Below are positions 52,639-64,000 of a stretch of DNA of 64,000 nt, in pieces. The number at the start of each line of letters is the position of its first letter. Position 1 is the first letter of the stretch. Both the position numbers and the translations under genes were made by a program. This DNA comes from Utricularia gibba (lineage: Eukaryota > Streptophyta > Magnoliopsida > Lamiales > Lentibulariaceae), in NCBI GenBank assembly GCA_002189035.1, contig NEEC01000004.1:4216001-4280000 (forward strand). Direction: 5' to 3'. The notes beneath the pieces are model-generated. The model worked only from the letters and a program-made list of their open reading frames with translations, was not told where the DNA came from and searched no databases.

Positions 52639-54227
52639 GGGTGATAGCACATGTAAAATTGGGGTATTTAATAGTTAAATTAAGTGTTTTAATTATGTTT
52701 TGTAATGTTTTGATATTTATATTTTTATATGTAAATATGTATTAGATCGATAATTTAACTCGTTTTATATTTTTAATTTGTAACCAAATGCTAGGCATCA
52801 CTAACATGGAACGAATTAGATTTAATTTATATGTATAAAATTGATGAGGTATGACATGTGAGAAAAAAAACATGATAAATTAGTTCAGTTGCAGGTTTTA
52901 GGTTAATAATATTATAGAGCACATAGAATTGAAAATGTTTTGATGAAGTAAAAAAAAATGATTTATTATTCTGAAAATTTTTTGAACATATGGGAATATC
53001 AACTAAGGCGAGGAAGAAATCAACTTGGGAGTAGACTATGACTTGAAACTCCTTTAACACTAAATAGATACAACTTTATGCTATTCTATTTCAAATCTAC
53101 TGTATATGTGTATTTATATTTTATAAATTTTATTTGATACAAAAATTCAAAATTTATATACTAAAAAAATTTAGCTTATCAGATGGGTATATCTGAAAAA
53201 AAAAATCAGGGACACAAACTATCCAACTACACATTAACTTATCATTAAAAAAAAAAAGGAAAGTACTCTTTAGCAGTTGGGTGCATATATGAAAAAAGTA
53301 ATCAGATAAATTTATTCCAAAGAATTAAAATAATAGTATAATAAATTATGGATGCCATTTGCCCCACTTGTTAGAGTCATGTGCCTTTGTTAAATTCAAG
53401 ATTTGAAGTTTATTTTACTAGTGCATGTATTGAATATTAGCTTTCCCTATGAGAAAGGGACAACTCCATTGAAATACTGGAATGAAAATAAGAACAATAA
53501 AAAAAGAATGAATGAATATTCAAAAATGTATTAACCCTAATTCCACACCAAAATACATTCACTTCTTCCATGTAAACAAATCCCAAAGGAAACATTTACA
53601 AAAAGGTGCACATCCACCCAAAAAGTGACTGCAGAGGGAACCAAGTTGTTGCTTGTCTCTGTTCCATTGCATCATAACCTAAACATAAAGCACTGTTATT
53701 TCACTGTCACAATAGTTGCAGCAAAGATGAGGAAAAAGAGCAGCTCTAACAGCAAAGGGCTCATCTGATCGCAGAAACACAATTGAATGAAAATCTCAGC
53801 ACATGCTAAGCAGTTTACAAAGATCTAAACACTTTTGTTGTAGAAGCCACAAGAGTAAAGTGTGTTGCTGATTAGAAAAGTGAGGTGATTTGGTGCAGTA
53901 CTTTCAAAACTAGCAGAAGGGATGAAGGCGTGGCTGGCAAACCACAGCCCCCAAGATCTGAAGCAACTTTTACAGATTTGGTGAACAAAAGCAACCTCCA
54001 ACTCCCAAGAAACTTCAAGATCTCCTGGTAAATGAAGCAAAACAAGTGTTAATGAAGGTTGAACTCTAGATCTCTCTGGCCCAGAAAGTTCAAGATCTCA
54101 GAACACCCTAACCTAGAGCTCAAAACCCATAAATCTCCAGGTCTTGTGGCAAACACTCACACATCAAAAACCAGTCTTTTGATCTTGGGAAACCAAACAC
54201 ACAGCACCAGATTTTCAACCATCATAG
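52639..54227. other. Spacer between BRF1 and MIR156
   Basis: A/T-rich from 52650 to 53560, then mixed. The 53600-54227 part probably belongs to the 3' side of the minus-strand MIR156 primary transcript. No protein gene was recognised. Confidence 0.45.
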
Positions 54228-54333
54228 AGCAGTGGGTGACAGATAGAGAGTAAGCACACATAGCTTCCAGCACCGACCATTTTTCGTGCAAGAAAACCAC
54301 TATTTGTGCTCACTCTCTTCTGTCACCTCTCAT
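54228..54333 (-). ncRNA. MIR156: MIR156 precursor hairpin
   Basis: On the minus strand the 5' arm contains the complete 20-nt miR156 sequence TGACAGAAGAGAGTGAGCAC (54306-54325). The 3' arm carries the pairing star-type sequence GTGCTTACTCTCTATCTGTCA (54237-54257). The two arms pair almost fully, the pairing extends below (GGTGACAG with CTGTCACC) and above (ATAG with CTAT, GCAC with GTGC), and the loop region is about 48 nt. miR156 targets SPL transcription factors and sets the juvenile-to-adult phase change. The plus-strand reading would give TGACAGATAGAGAGTAAGCAC on its 5' arm, which is not a known miR156/157 sequence, so the minus strand is the gene. The primary transcript limits are unknown. 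Confidence 0.94.
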
Positions 54334-57173
54334 AATCAAACAAACCCCAAAATAGATCTGCAAAAAAAACCCTAAATCTGGAAGCCCTTGATGCAGAAAC
54401 ATTTCTCGCCTTGTACTGTTCCATTAAGAAAGATCAGCTCCTGCAAGCGTTAGTGTAAACCAAAGGCACCAAAACAGATAAGAGAAACGAAACATTCTCG
54501 TGAGAAGATCCTTCTTTCTACTGTTGCATTAGAAATATGAGATTTTGCAAGTGCTAGTGCGCAGTGAATGGCCCTTTAATAGACAAGAAATAACACCAAA
54601 GGGTACAGTAAAGTAGCCAAGTGGGAATGCAGAGTCTGCGTGCAACGACAAGAACAAATGCGGGGTTATCTTATCACGTCTGCGCCACTACACCAATCAT
54701 TTTTTATTACAGGGATTTCAAACTCACGCACCCGTACGTGTTTCTGTGTCTGGTTGTCTATACACCACCACAGGTGCAGAGAAAAAAATAATAATAATCA
54801 CAACAAGCTTTCATTGGAGCACACTTCTCAATTCTCATAAATTCTCAAACCATGCACCACCGCGTATAATTCCTCTACCCCAGAGGCTTCTAATGGAACC
54901 CAGAGTAGGTGCGTGTCGCCAACCGCAAACTTATGCTATGGATTAACTCCCCACATTTATTATCATTCTGAGAAAGTGAGTATTACAGCATTGAAAACCG
55001 TCATCAATCAAACTTTAATACATGCAGATATTTTTAAATGTAGCTGGTTGTGTTCCTGTGAAAGGGAGCATGGCCGTGTTAGTCAATCTCTTGCTTCGGA
55101 CAAACTGTGGTGTAAGATTGTATTGTATAGATATGACACACAAGGTACACTTCATCAAAGATTGAAACATGTTCTGAAATAATATTTTTTTTGAAAAGAA
55201 AGTACTTCCTTTAATAATAAAATTACCTGTTAAAATATAAGTTAAGTTCAAAAGGGTCTTTTGACAGCAACCATGCCATAGGATACAGCAGCACAAATCC
55301 GACTTTGTAATAGACCTGTGCAAGCTTTTCACAATATGATTTGTTTGTATGGAATTCCGCACACACGAGCTCATCAAGTCCCAAACTCTCACACCATGAT
55401 CTTTGATGGGATACATAATTCAAGCTTGGGGAGTGCTGCCCACCATTTTTGATTAGGTGCTATGAAGAACGTATAAATAGACAATGTGAGCGTTCACCTA
55501 GTCACGTTGAAATGATTCTCATATATGTAAGTTCATCGGAAATGGCTTCACTTATCGTATAATGAGCTTCTTTATCGGGCTTGTGTTATTAAATGCAGTA
55601 AACTCTTCTCCTAGATGCTCATCTAGTTCTCTTTAGATATGGCATACACACCCACAATCTTAGCTTATTCTTAAAGTTGAGAGTACTCATCCATTCAACA
55701 GGTAATGCCCACAAGATTTAGCTTCTAATCTGAATTTCTAGGGCTCCGACAGATGCTTGTCTTCTCTACATGAATCCATTCTCTTCGATTCAGGGATTCC
55801 ACGACTGAGCAATACCAATACAAAGGGGTGTACATTGGCTTCATAGGACAAAGAAGGGTCAGGATTTTTCTGTACGTAGAAAGACAGGGAGAATAATATC
55901 AGATCACATTCCTCGATCGGTAAAATTAGTTTCTAAGGATTCGAGATTCTAAATCTGACACCCCAACTGTGTTCATTTGGTCCTTCAGAGATTAGATGCG
56001 ATGCCGTTGCCGAGATGACGACCTTCTGATTCCTCCGTGGTCATAGATACCCTCTTTTGCCCCTTGGAAAAGGATTGATTGGGTAGAGCAACTCCGGGGA
56101 TAAAGTCATCTTCTTCACTAACCCGAAGTTGATGGTTTTGTCTTGTTTTGTGTCTGAAATTTCCAACTCGAGAAATACAGTTGAACCCATTACTGCACTG
56201 CACATGAAGCACAACTACCCATCACACTTGGCTGTAGCCCACAAAGCCATGGTGGTGTACCGGCAATAAATTACAGTATGGAGATCAACGACTGTGGTGG
56301 TTGGAACTTCAAACTCGTGTAGGCCAAGTCTGATAGGAATCTAGGGCATTCATTTTCCTTGCCGCAGCTTGGATCGTTCGCCAAGTGTGAAGCGTTGAAT
56401 CTGGGTGCAGGCCAAATGTGGTACGAATACTAAGGGGCGCCAATCGCCATGGCAGTCAAGACAAGGAGATGTCGTATGTACTTCATGTGGGAGTCCTCCA
56501 AAATGGAATCTAGGGCATTCATTTTCCTGGGAGTGAAAAAAAGAAAAGTTACCCAGGACAGGCGACGTGTCGCATGGCGAATCGGTCAACCGGCAGACGG
56601 CCCAGCCACGTGTTGCAGCCTCACCGGTAGTCCCATTGAATGAATGGAGTCTGTGGCGAGCTTGCTTCATGACTGCCGTTGGCTCATTCATTTCTCGTAG
56701 CCTGACAAACACTGCATATCCAAAAACCCGATCGACTGGACGCGGCAGCGCAGCCGCCCCTTTCCGGCCGTCATCCAGCCTTGAAGAAGATGAAGGGAGT
56801 ATCGTCTAATTGGGGTTCGCAAGTTTTTTTTACTGTCGAATGCTGTATCGTCCTCCGTTTTAGCATATTTAAGGATATCCGGAAATGCAGCATTTCCGGA
56901 AAATTGATTTATTTAATTTTGTTTATAAAGTTTATTTTATATTTGTATTCATTTTCGAAAATTGAGTTATTGTGATATTACATTTACGTTTAGATCTTTA
57001 GCACCGTGTTTTTAAGCAGTTTTCGGAAGTAAACGGGAATTCATCATTTTCATTTCCTTAAAAAAATAAAAACAATTTTACTCATTTCCAGAAATCTTAG
57101 TAAACTCCTTACTCTTCGACTTCGGAGAAGAACAGAAATATACACGACCGGTTCTTGCTTATGTATAACTATG
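54334..57173. other. Spacer upstream of MIR156
   Basis: Should include the MIR156 promoter (minus strand, so to the right of 54333). A telo-box-like AAACCCTAAA is at about 54368-54377. The open frames (for example 55015-55416, 55985-56212 and 56350-56712) lack recognisable domains. The stretch 55700-56760 is GC-richer than the rest and could be a decayed gene or element; nothing specific supports either. Confidence 0.4.
56336..56528 (+). repeat. Exact 24-bp direct repeat pair
   Basis: A 24-bp sequence beginning GGAATCTAGGGCATTC and ending ATTTTCCT occurs at 56336-56359 and, identical, at 56505-56528. The intervening unit is 145 bp and is not itself repeated. Confidence 0.85.
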
Positions 57174-57400
57174 TACGTGTTTTGTTGGATTGATATAGAG
57201 AGAAACTAAATATTATTTATATGTTTCGTTGGTTGATTAAATTATTTGTGAGTAAAAAACAATCTATTAAAATCATACAATAAAGTATAAAATAACACTA
57301 AAGAAGAATTAGGTTTTTTAATATCCATTAAGAAAGAGTTTTTTTTTATCCCAAATAAAATTAAACTCATCTATTCACTTCAATCTAACAAAACGGACCC
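57174..57400. mobile_element. Probable small MITE, about 227 bp
   Basis: The left part TGTTTTGTTGGATTGA and the reverse complement of the right part (CGTTTTGTTAGATTGAAG) make imperfect inverted ends of about 16 bp around an AT-rich, non-coding core. The outermost bases and a target duplication could not be fixed, so the exact limits and family are open. Confidence 0.45.
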
Positions 57401-59702
57401 AATAGGTTACCGCATGGCCTATTGAAAAAAATTATAAGGTTATTAAAATTTGATTTCTCCTTATATGATTGATTTTTATTTCTATTTTTGTTAATTTCAA
57501 ATTAAAGTAGTATTCTTGAAAATTTTTGAAACCTATTTTTATTTTTTAAAATTCGAAATAAAAAAATAAAAGTAACCAACTACTTACTTTTTCAAAAATA
57601 AATTTTATAATTATAATTTTAAAAGTATTTTTTATAAAATTACTTTTACAATTAAAAATGTTCTAGAACAAAATTATTTTTATTTTTGAAAAATAGAAAT
57701 AGTTTTTAAAATTTTTCCATAAGACTCTTTAAGTTTTAACAAAATATATACATCGAGGTTCTATTTGATTAAAATTACTTTTAAAAAAATAGTTTCAAGA
57801 AATATAACTAAATATAACATCAATTTTCACCTCACAAGATGTCCCATTGGAGAGAATTTCTTCGATTAAAACATTAATAAGACGTGGGATATAATTTTTA
57901 TTTTAAAAAATAAATAATTATGCCAAACACAAGGAAAGATAATATCGAATATTTGAAATGAAATTATTCCAAAAACACTCATCACAAATACATTGGGGTT
58001 AGACAAGATTCCTCGCCCCTGGCATTCCTTCACTGCGTTCATTTAATTGGGAGACCAATTATTTTAATTCCTATAATTTATTCATTTACTATCCTTTTTT
58101 AATTGTTATTTTGAAGCCGTATTGATTGCAAGGCAAGAGCTCACATGTCTTCTCGCGGGCGAACACATTGAATGCCATCGACAGTGATTAAATATACAAC
58201 TAAAAAAATTCCATTTAATTGGGGCGAATTAAAATATTGGAAATTTTATTAATATAATTTGGTTAAAAAAGGGCATTTATTCTGATTATTCCAAACCCGT
58301 GAAATTGATTTATTTTGAAATAATTAGAATTCAGGTGGTAATTATATAACCAGAATTTTTGTATTAAATTACATTAAATTCAACTAAAATATAAAAATCA
58401 CATAATAATGTCACAATATCACTTTTTTTAAACTATTGAACATAGCTTTGGAGTATTTATATATTCCTTTTTTATTTTTAATTTTTTTAAAAAATTAAAT
58501 TTGAAATTAACAAAAAATTAATCGGTGAGTTGTAGAAAAATTAAACCATTCGACTTGTCTATTAATCAACCCATTTGAAGTCCAACTACAAATACATTTG
58601 TGAGAGTTTTTTAAAAAAAAATGCGAAGCCACGTGGTAAAATTTCTCAATCAGCCAGGCGATTTGGGTTTTTTTGGGCCGTTATAGAATATCGATAACAT
58701 TTTGGGCTTTAATCCAACACATTTGGGTCTCAAGAGTTCAATAGTAGGAAGCAAAGCTGGCCCAGCCCGTTGCCACCTCTTGCCTTTTTTCAAAATTAAT
58801 GCGTTTAATTCATTTTCGTAAATGCATTGGTTTAGTCATTTAATCATAAAATTGGAATGATTTTTTTTATGATGAGGTAAATCTGATTCACTAATTTTCA
58901 ATTATATTTAATAACATTATAAAACAAAATTATTATCTAAATTAACTCAATCAAAGGTTGAGTTGAATTTTGAATACGACTGAATGAATTTAATTTATGA
59001 TTTTAAAATTCTAATTTAGATAACGCATATCCCATACATTGTTGTATTTATGAGAATCAATTTTAAATTATCAACCCGAAAAAATCAATCTACCAAACGA
59101 TGTTAGGTTTGCGATTTGGTTTCAATTTTTAATATTTTTACCAATTATGCAAACTCATCAATCGATTCCGATTTTTACAATGTTTCGATGAACTTTGATT
59201 AACCGAAAAATATGCACCAATTCTACAAAATAGTATATTTGAAATAGTGGAAAAATTGATATAAAAAAGAATTTGTAATGATTTGGATAAATGATTATGA
59301 ATTAATTAATCAAAAAATATCAAACTATTCAAAAAATTGAATTTTCATTAATTTTTGAGATATCAATGATTTTGAATAATAAACATTTATGATTTAATTC
59401 TGTGCAAAAGTGGGATTTGACTTTGGAATACAACAAATGAAATAATCCTGCAGTGCCACCAATTACAAGGAAGCCAGCTGTCAGACTGAAAAGGAGTTCT
59501 TACAAGCAATTATTTTATTACTTTATTTTGCATAAAATAATGTGCACAGAAACGGATGAAGCCGATGCCGATGCTTTTGTTCAAAGAATCTGTCTTGTCT
59601 CCTCATCCTCTAAAGCATGCCAATGATTTTTATACACACCCGCCCGCAACTGAACATTGAACAACTTCTTTTGTTTCTGGTACAATCGGAATGTCGTGGC
59701 CT
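57401..59702. other. AT-rich spacer and 3' flank of the NGATHA gene
   Basis: Mostly A/T-rich with homopolymer runs. No gene, RNA or clear repeat family is seen. The last few hundred bases are expected to be the 3' UTR of the minus-strand NGATHA gene. Confidence 0.5.
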
Positions 59703-60629
59703 TCACATTCCCAGCTCCAGCGACATCGATGTGGAGCAGCTCTTACCCTTTTCATCAGGCGCCGCTCGCCGGTCCTCAGACTTTGTGCAATCCATCGTTA
59801 CTCCGAACAGCCTCAGCCTCTTCACGGAGGCCTTTCCGTTCGCCGCCGTCCCGGGGTCCAGCGCCGGTTCTGTCGTTCGCGGCGCTGCCGGATGCTGCCG
59901 TATGTTGGCGATGACACTGCTGTAGCCTGGAGGAATTTATTGAGACACTTAAGAAGGCGGAATCAGATAAATCTTGGTTGGTGTGAAGAGAGCATTACCA
60001 TCGAGTAATAAGCTTGGGGTGTGGTACATGTGCTTGAACTGGGATCTGGAGGAGGGCTCGAGCAGAAGGGGGCTCCATGGATGAATGTGGGAATGGGAGC
60101 GGTGGAGGAAGGAGAAATGGTGAGACAGCGGCAGCGGCGGCTGGATCTCGAGGCGGCGTCGCCAGTCGATAAATAAACGGTCTCTCGAAACCCCGACTCC
60201 CCGTTGAAACGAAACGACGTCTCCGGCGTCCAGCTTCTTCTCCTTCACAAACCTGCTCATTTTTTGTTCTTGAGATCAGATCTCCAGAAAATGATGCAAT
60301 AACGTGGTGTACGTACCTTGTGTTAAAAAAAAATAGCAGTAACAAACCAAACCAAACCTGCTCCATCCTTTGGTCATAACGTAGCTCTGGCTGCTGTTCC
60401 AGTACGAGTACCGAAAATGCCATGGCTTCCCATTCCGATCTTCGAAGCTGAGAAGAAGCCCCTTCTCATTGGCACTGGAATCCAATGGAAAGTATTTTTC
60501 AGCGTACTGTTTAGGGATCACCAGACGGTTGAGTTTCCCGACGTCACTCGGCGTGACGACTTTGTCGAACATGTGCTCTTTCGACTTGTCGTCGACGGCG
60601 GTGCCGCCACCGGCTTCTAAAAAGTTCAT
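59703..60629 (-). CDS. NGA: NGATHA-type B3-domain transcription factor
   Basis: Exons 60358-60629, 59999-60252 and 59703-59926 (minus strand) join to exactly 750 bp (249 aa). NGATHA factors pattern style and stigma and lateral organs and restrain auxin synthesis genes. The B3 domain runs from about residue 19 ([20 protein letters not shown]) through [33 protein letters not shown] and [20 protein letters not shown] to [11 protein letters not shown]. It is split by an intron after GWSR. The region after the domain has HHFSFLHRS and PWSPLLLEP, typical of NGATHA. Exon 3 carries [17 protein letters not shown] is a known repression motif. NGA-like (NGAL) relatives have a different B3 start (EKMFEKPLTP type). 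The protein is shorter than usual for NGA1-4 (about 310-360 aa by recall), mainly in the N-terminal extension and the middle. The start ATG 60629 leaves only 18 residues before the domain. Confidence 0.92.
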
Positions 60630-63600
60630 GGCAGAGGAAAGGGGAGATTTTGGATCGGATTAGGCAAGAAGAACGGAAAAGAGAAGGAAAAAAAGAAAAT
60701 CGAAGGGCCCTTTTTTGACCAAATGAGACTAGGGGTGGGTTTATATGGTCCTAAGTTTATTATTAATTAATGAACGTATGGACATCAGAATTTTTCGAAA
60801 TGAAAAGCAGATCCCCCCCGAGTTACACTTCCAGATTCCTCTCAATTTCACTAACGTAACCCTAATTATGCAACTCATATAAACCCCTAAACGTGATCAA
60901 AAAGGGCGAGTTTAAGGTTTGAACACTTGGGGTCTCTGCAAATAATCAGAAGGCAGCAAAAGTTGCCAACTTGACCCAAAACAAGACTTCAAGTGACGAT
61001 ACGGATACACATGTAATAAAGGCAGAAACCTTGGGGAACACATTGAAATCATTTCATGTGGTTTTAGGTGGAAGCATAAAGCACTGTAGAACCTTGAAGT
61101 ATGAGAGAGATACAATACTCTCAGACATTATGTACCCCCTCCTCGCTACACTCATGCACTCATCCAATCTACAATGCCCGACACCCAACCCAAAGTAAAG
61201 AATCATCATTTTCTTGTACGATATTATTAGTTTTGAATATCAATTCTTATAGTTTATGTCATTTCCTTTTGGAGAAAAAACATTATGTAAGATTATGGGA
61301 GTACTTCTATTTAAACACGTTTTTGCTCCCTTATTATACATAATCAATGTGGAATATCATCAACAGAGTTATTAAGAATCTGGATTTGGCTCTAATACCA
61401 AATGTAATAAATTAGACTCTCATTTTCTCTAAAATGAAAGAATATAAAATCATAAAGATTGGATGTTTAAAATGCATGGTATCGTTCAAGATGAGAATTA
61501 GTTGTTACATTTGTTTGGAAATTTCGATAGTGATTCAGGGAGATAGAACTTCATCACCCACAAACATAACTAAAAGGGAGAGGTATCTTCTGATACTTTC
61601 TTTCCATTGGGAACTAACTCATTGGTCCTCACTCACAATTACGATCCTTCACTTTTGGTGCATGGGAAAGAGAGATCTAGAGCGAGAGACGTACTGTTTT
61701 ATAGCTAGGGGGAGGAGGGGGGGACTGTAGAGTGTAGAGTGGACCGGGCCGAGTTAGGGTGCCAGTTATTACAGAAATACAATAAATAATATATCATTTA
61801 AATTAAAAAAATGGCAACCAATTAATACTTGCAAGTACAGCTGCTTATTACAATAATAACAAGAGAAATCAAGTGATCTTTGTGTGTGGAACAACTTGAA
61901 GTAAACTCCACTCGTGTCTCAGATGCCCCTTCCTTCATTCCTTGCAAGGAGGAGGGAGCCAGCTGTTGATTTATTGCAATAATAATTCAGAATTATTGTC
62001 AGTTCACAATTAGAAATATTAATTCACATACATTATTGATGTAGCAACCATAAGTTTCATATCATGTCACATTGTCTAGGCATACCATCCCATGCCATGG
62101 CTCCAATTTGCAATGATTCACACCCATTGTGTAAAATATCACCCATTTCTAATGATCAACTCCTTATAGTTTCATGTTTTCACTGCCTTTTGTCTTTGTC
62201 TTTTCAGAATTTCAATTATTGTCACTTTACTCTAGATTAAACATACTTAACTTTAGAGTTCATACCAAAGACCATTTACAGTACTCAGGAAAAGGTATCG
62301 TATAACATTTGTATGATCATTCTACTCAATCTCATATTCCACTTCATGTGTAACTGATATCAAATTCATCTAAGTCCCTTCCGCACTTCCTGAGGCAGGG
62401 CATCGTACTAATTCAGATCATACCCGTATTTCTTCCATCACATCTGCTCATGAAAACCCTAGAATTTTCTCCTTTCCAAGGCCCCAAAACAGCATAAGTA
62501 TCAAATGCTATTTAAGATGTAGTGTTTGGCAAGTGGGTTAGGAGTCGAGTGTTTGGTAAGAAATTTTATTTCATATAATTTAAATTTTAATCTTTTATAA
62601 GAATTTATCGAAAACGATAAAATAGAAAATTCTTGTTTTAAATCTCATTAACAATTTAAAACACAATTGAATATAATACCATTAAATAATCTATGTATCA
62701 AACATATTTTAATTTAAATTTTTAAAAATTACTTTTATCCTATATCAAATAACAAAAAATCAAATTAACTAATAATGCTATCTCAAGGGATTTGATCCTC
62801 GCATTTAGGGTTTATTTTTTTTCTTATACATTTGCATTTTGTTACCATAAAATAAATATCTTATAAATACAAGGGAGTTTAATGATCTTATATACAAAAG
62901 ATTGGAGATAATCCCTTTATTGGTTTATATCATATAGTCAGATTTGGTTCTTATAGCCACCATATACATAACTGTCTTGTTTCTTACATATTTGTATGCG
63001 TACAGTTTTGAAAAAAATAACAATAATAAGTGGGAAGATGGTCGTGGATTGGTAGGGTTAGGGCCACCCGGTCGTCATTAAATGCGACGTAGTTCAAATT
63101 TTGTCTTTACAGTTAATGCGGAGTTGCATAATGCAGCAGGTCTACCTAGTTGAGTCGCAGCAATGGAGTTGGACAATTATTGACCTCCTCCATTAATCAA
63201 TCATTTAATTCAAATTCATTTACCTTTTTCCCTTGTTTCCTCCTACACATTTCAAGAATCCAATCCCCGCCTCCTTTCTTCGTCCGGACAACAAGAAAAC
63301 CTGTAAAAACCAGATAACCCTGGTCTGATCTTGGAGTGGGATTCGAGCTGACAGTTCGTGTTTCATGCAGAAATGAGATGCAGATGCAGGGGTTGACTCG
63401 GGCTCTTGCTTGCACTATTCCTTCATGGTGTAGGTGATGCATATTTTTTCCTGAAGTAGACCACACCTGTCGATAGTGGTGTAATGCATGTAGCCCTGAA
63501 GATAGGCTAGGAGGGCTAAACATTGAAACTAGGGGTCCAAGGGAAAATACCGGGTGCAGGCACTACATGGGTTATGTTCATTTTTTTTTTATCTTAGTGT

Positions 63601-64000
63601 ATGAAATATAGATGTAAAGTAATCAGATGTGTGAATGACTCTATGAATGCTTTGGACATGTTAGAAGTAGTGGGCTGTCTCACATTCGAAGTAACAAATA
63701 AAGAACCATAGCATACGTGATCGATTCAAATTTATGCTTCCGAGCACACGTATAAAAGAATTGGAGTCTATTTGGTGCAATTCCAATTTTAATAAAAGTA
63801 TTTCTAGAAATGATTTTCGAACAAAATATATGTTACTTCTTTTTCGGATATAGCTTCAATTTTTTTAAAAGATGAGATATCTATATTTCATTAAAAATTA
63901 AAGCATTTCTAAAATCACTTCTTTAGAACTGTTTTTTTGGAATTATACCACACAGAGTTTCGCGTCCACAGTTATAGGAGCTCTTCTTAGTGTTAATGGC
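60630..64000. other. Upstream region of NGATHA and distal spacer
   Basis: The first few hundred bases should contain the NGATHA promoter and leader. The rest is mixed to A/T-rich. Open frames at 60971-61198, 61434-61730 and 63197-63523 have no domains I recognise. No tRNA, microRNA or element could be supported. Confidence 0.45.

Noticed and set aside
54237-54325. Reading the microRNA hairpin on the plus strand
   Set aside because: The 5' arm would then be TGACAGATAGAGAGTAAGCAC, which is not a known miR156/157 form; the minus strand carries the canonical mature sequence exactly.
55985-56712. Frames in the GC-richer stretch upstream of MIR156 as a retroelement remnant
   Set aside because: No gag, protease, integrase or reverse transcriptase motif and no LTR pair could be seen.
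62515-62830. A third MITE suggested by repeated GTGTTTGG motifs
   Set aside because: No matching right end and no target duplication could be found.
63197-63523. 108-aa minus-strand frame near the right end
   Set aside because: No recognisable domain, no splice partners and mixed composition; could be chance.

Overview
This is nuclear DNA from a flowering plant, very probably a eudicot. The genes are intron-rich with GT-AG junctions, the spacers are AT-rich, there is a MIR156 hairpin, and the genes are plant-specific: NGATHA-type B3 factor, class II small heat-shock protein, chloroplast NDH subunit U, and the F-box protein SLOMO/FBL15. I cannot name the species. No CRISPR, operon, rRNA or tRNA was seen.

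Layout. 0-8 kb: two head-to-tail ankyrin-PGG membrane protein genes on the minus strand, both damaged, with duplicated upstream DNA. 8.8-18.9 kb: a CID7-type PAM2/CUE/DUF1771/Smr protein (minus), a YLMG2-type YGGT protein (plus) and SLOMO/FBL15 (minus, 17 coding exons resolved). 19-23 kb: AT-rich spacer with a 422-bp Tourist-like MITE. 23-29 kb: a GT-2/trihelix-like protein without a DNA-binding domain (plus), NdhU (minus) and PEX10 (minus, 11 exons). 29.1-30.9 kb: a degenerate array of TGGGCY-containing repeats between PEX10 and a class II small heat-shock gene with heat-shock elements. 32-36 kb: an NDR-type AGC kinase (minus). 36.5 kb: a second Tourist-like MITE. 37.4-39.2 kb: a domesticated PIF/Harbinger transposase-derived protein (minus). 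44-47 kb: a double methyltransferase (plus). 48-52.6 kb: the TFIIIB subunit BRF1 (plus). 54.2-54.3 kb: a MIR156 precursor (minus). 59.7-60.6 kb: a NGATHA transcription factor (minus). The remainder is AT-rich spacer.

The neighbours are mostly unrelated housekeeping and developmental genes. From memory, CID7, PEX10 and the double methyltransferase have Arabidopsis homologues close together on chromosome 2. The transposase-derived protein and class II small HSPs are neighbours on Arabidopsis chromosome 5. The window may therefore preserve two ancestral syntenic blocks; this needs checking.

The most striking pattern is technical or evolutionary. When exons are joined at conserved boundaries, CID7, NdhU and BRF1 are each exactly one base short of an intact frame, and the first exon of SLOMO is two bases short. 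All the missing bases fall in or next to short homopolymers. NDR, PEX10, the double methyltransferase, YLMG2 and NGATHA are perfectly in frame. Either the assembly carries uncorrected deletions, or this haplotype holds several recent lesions. The most unusual non-coding structure is the TGGGCY repeat array. No clearly new biological system was found.
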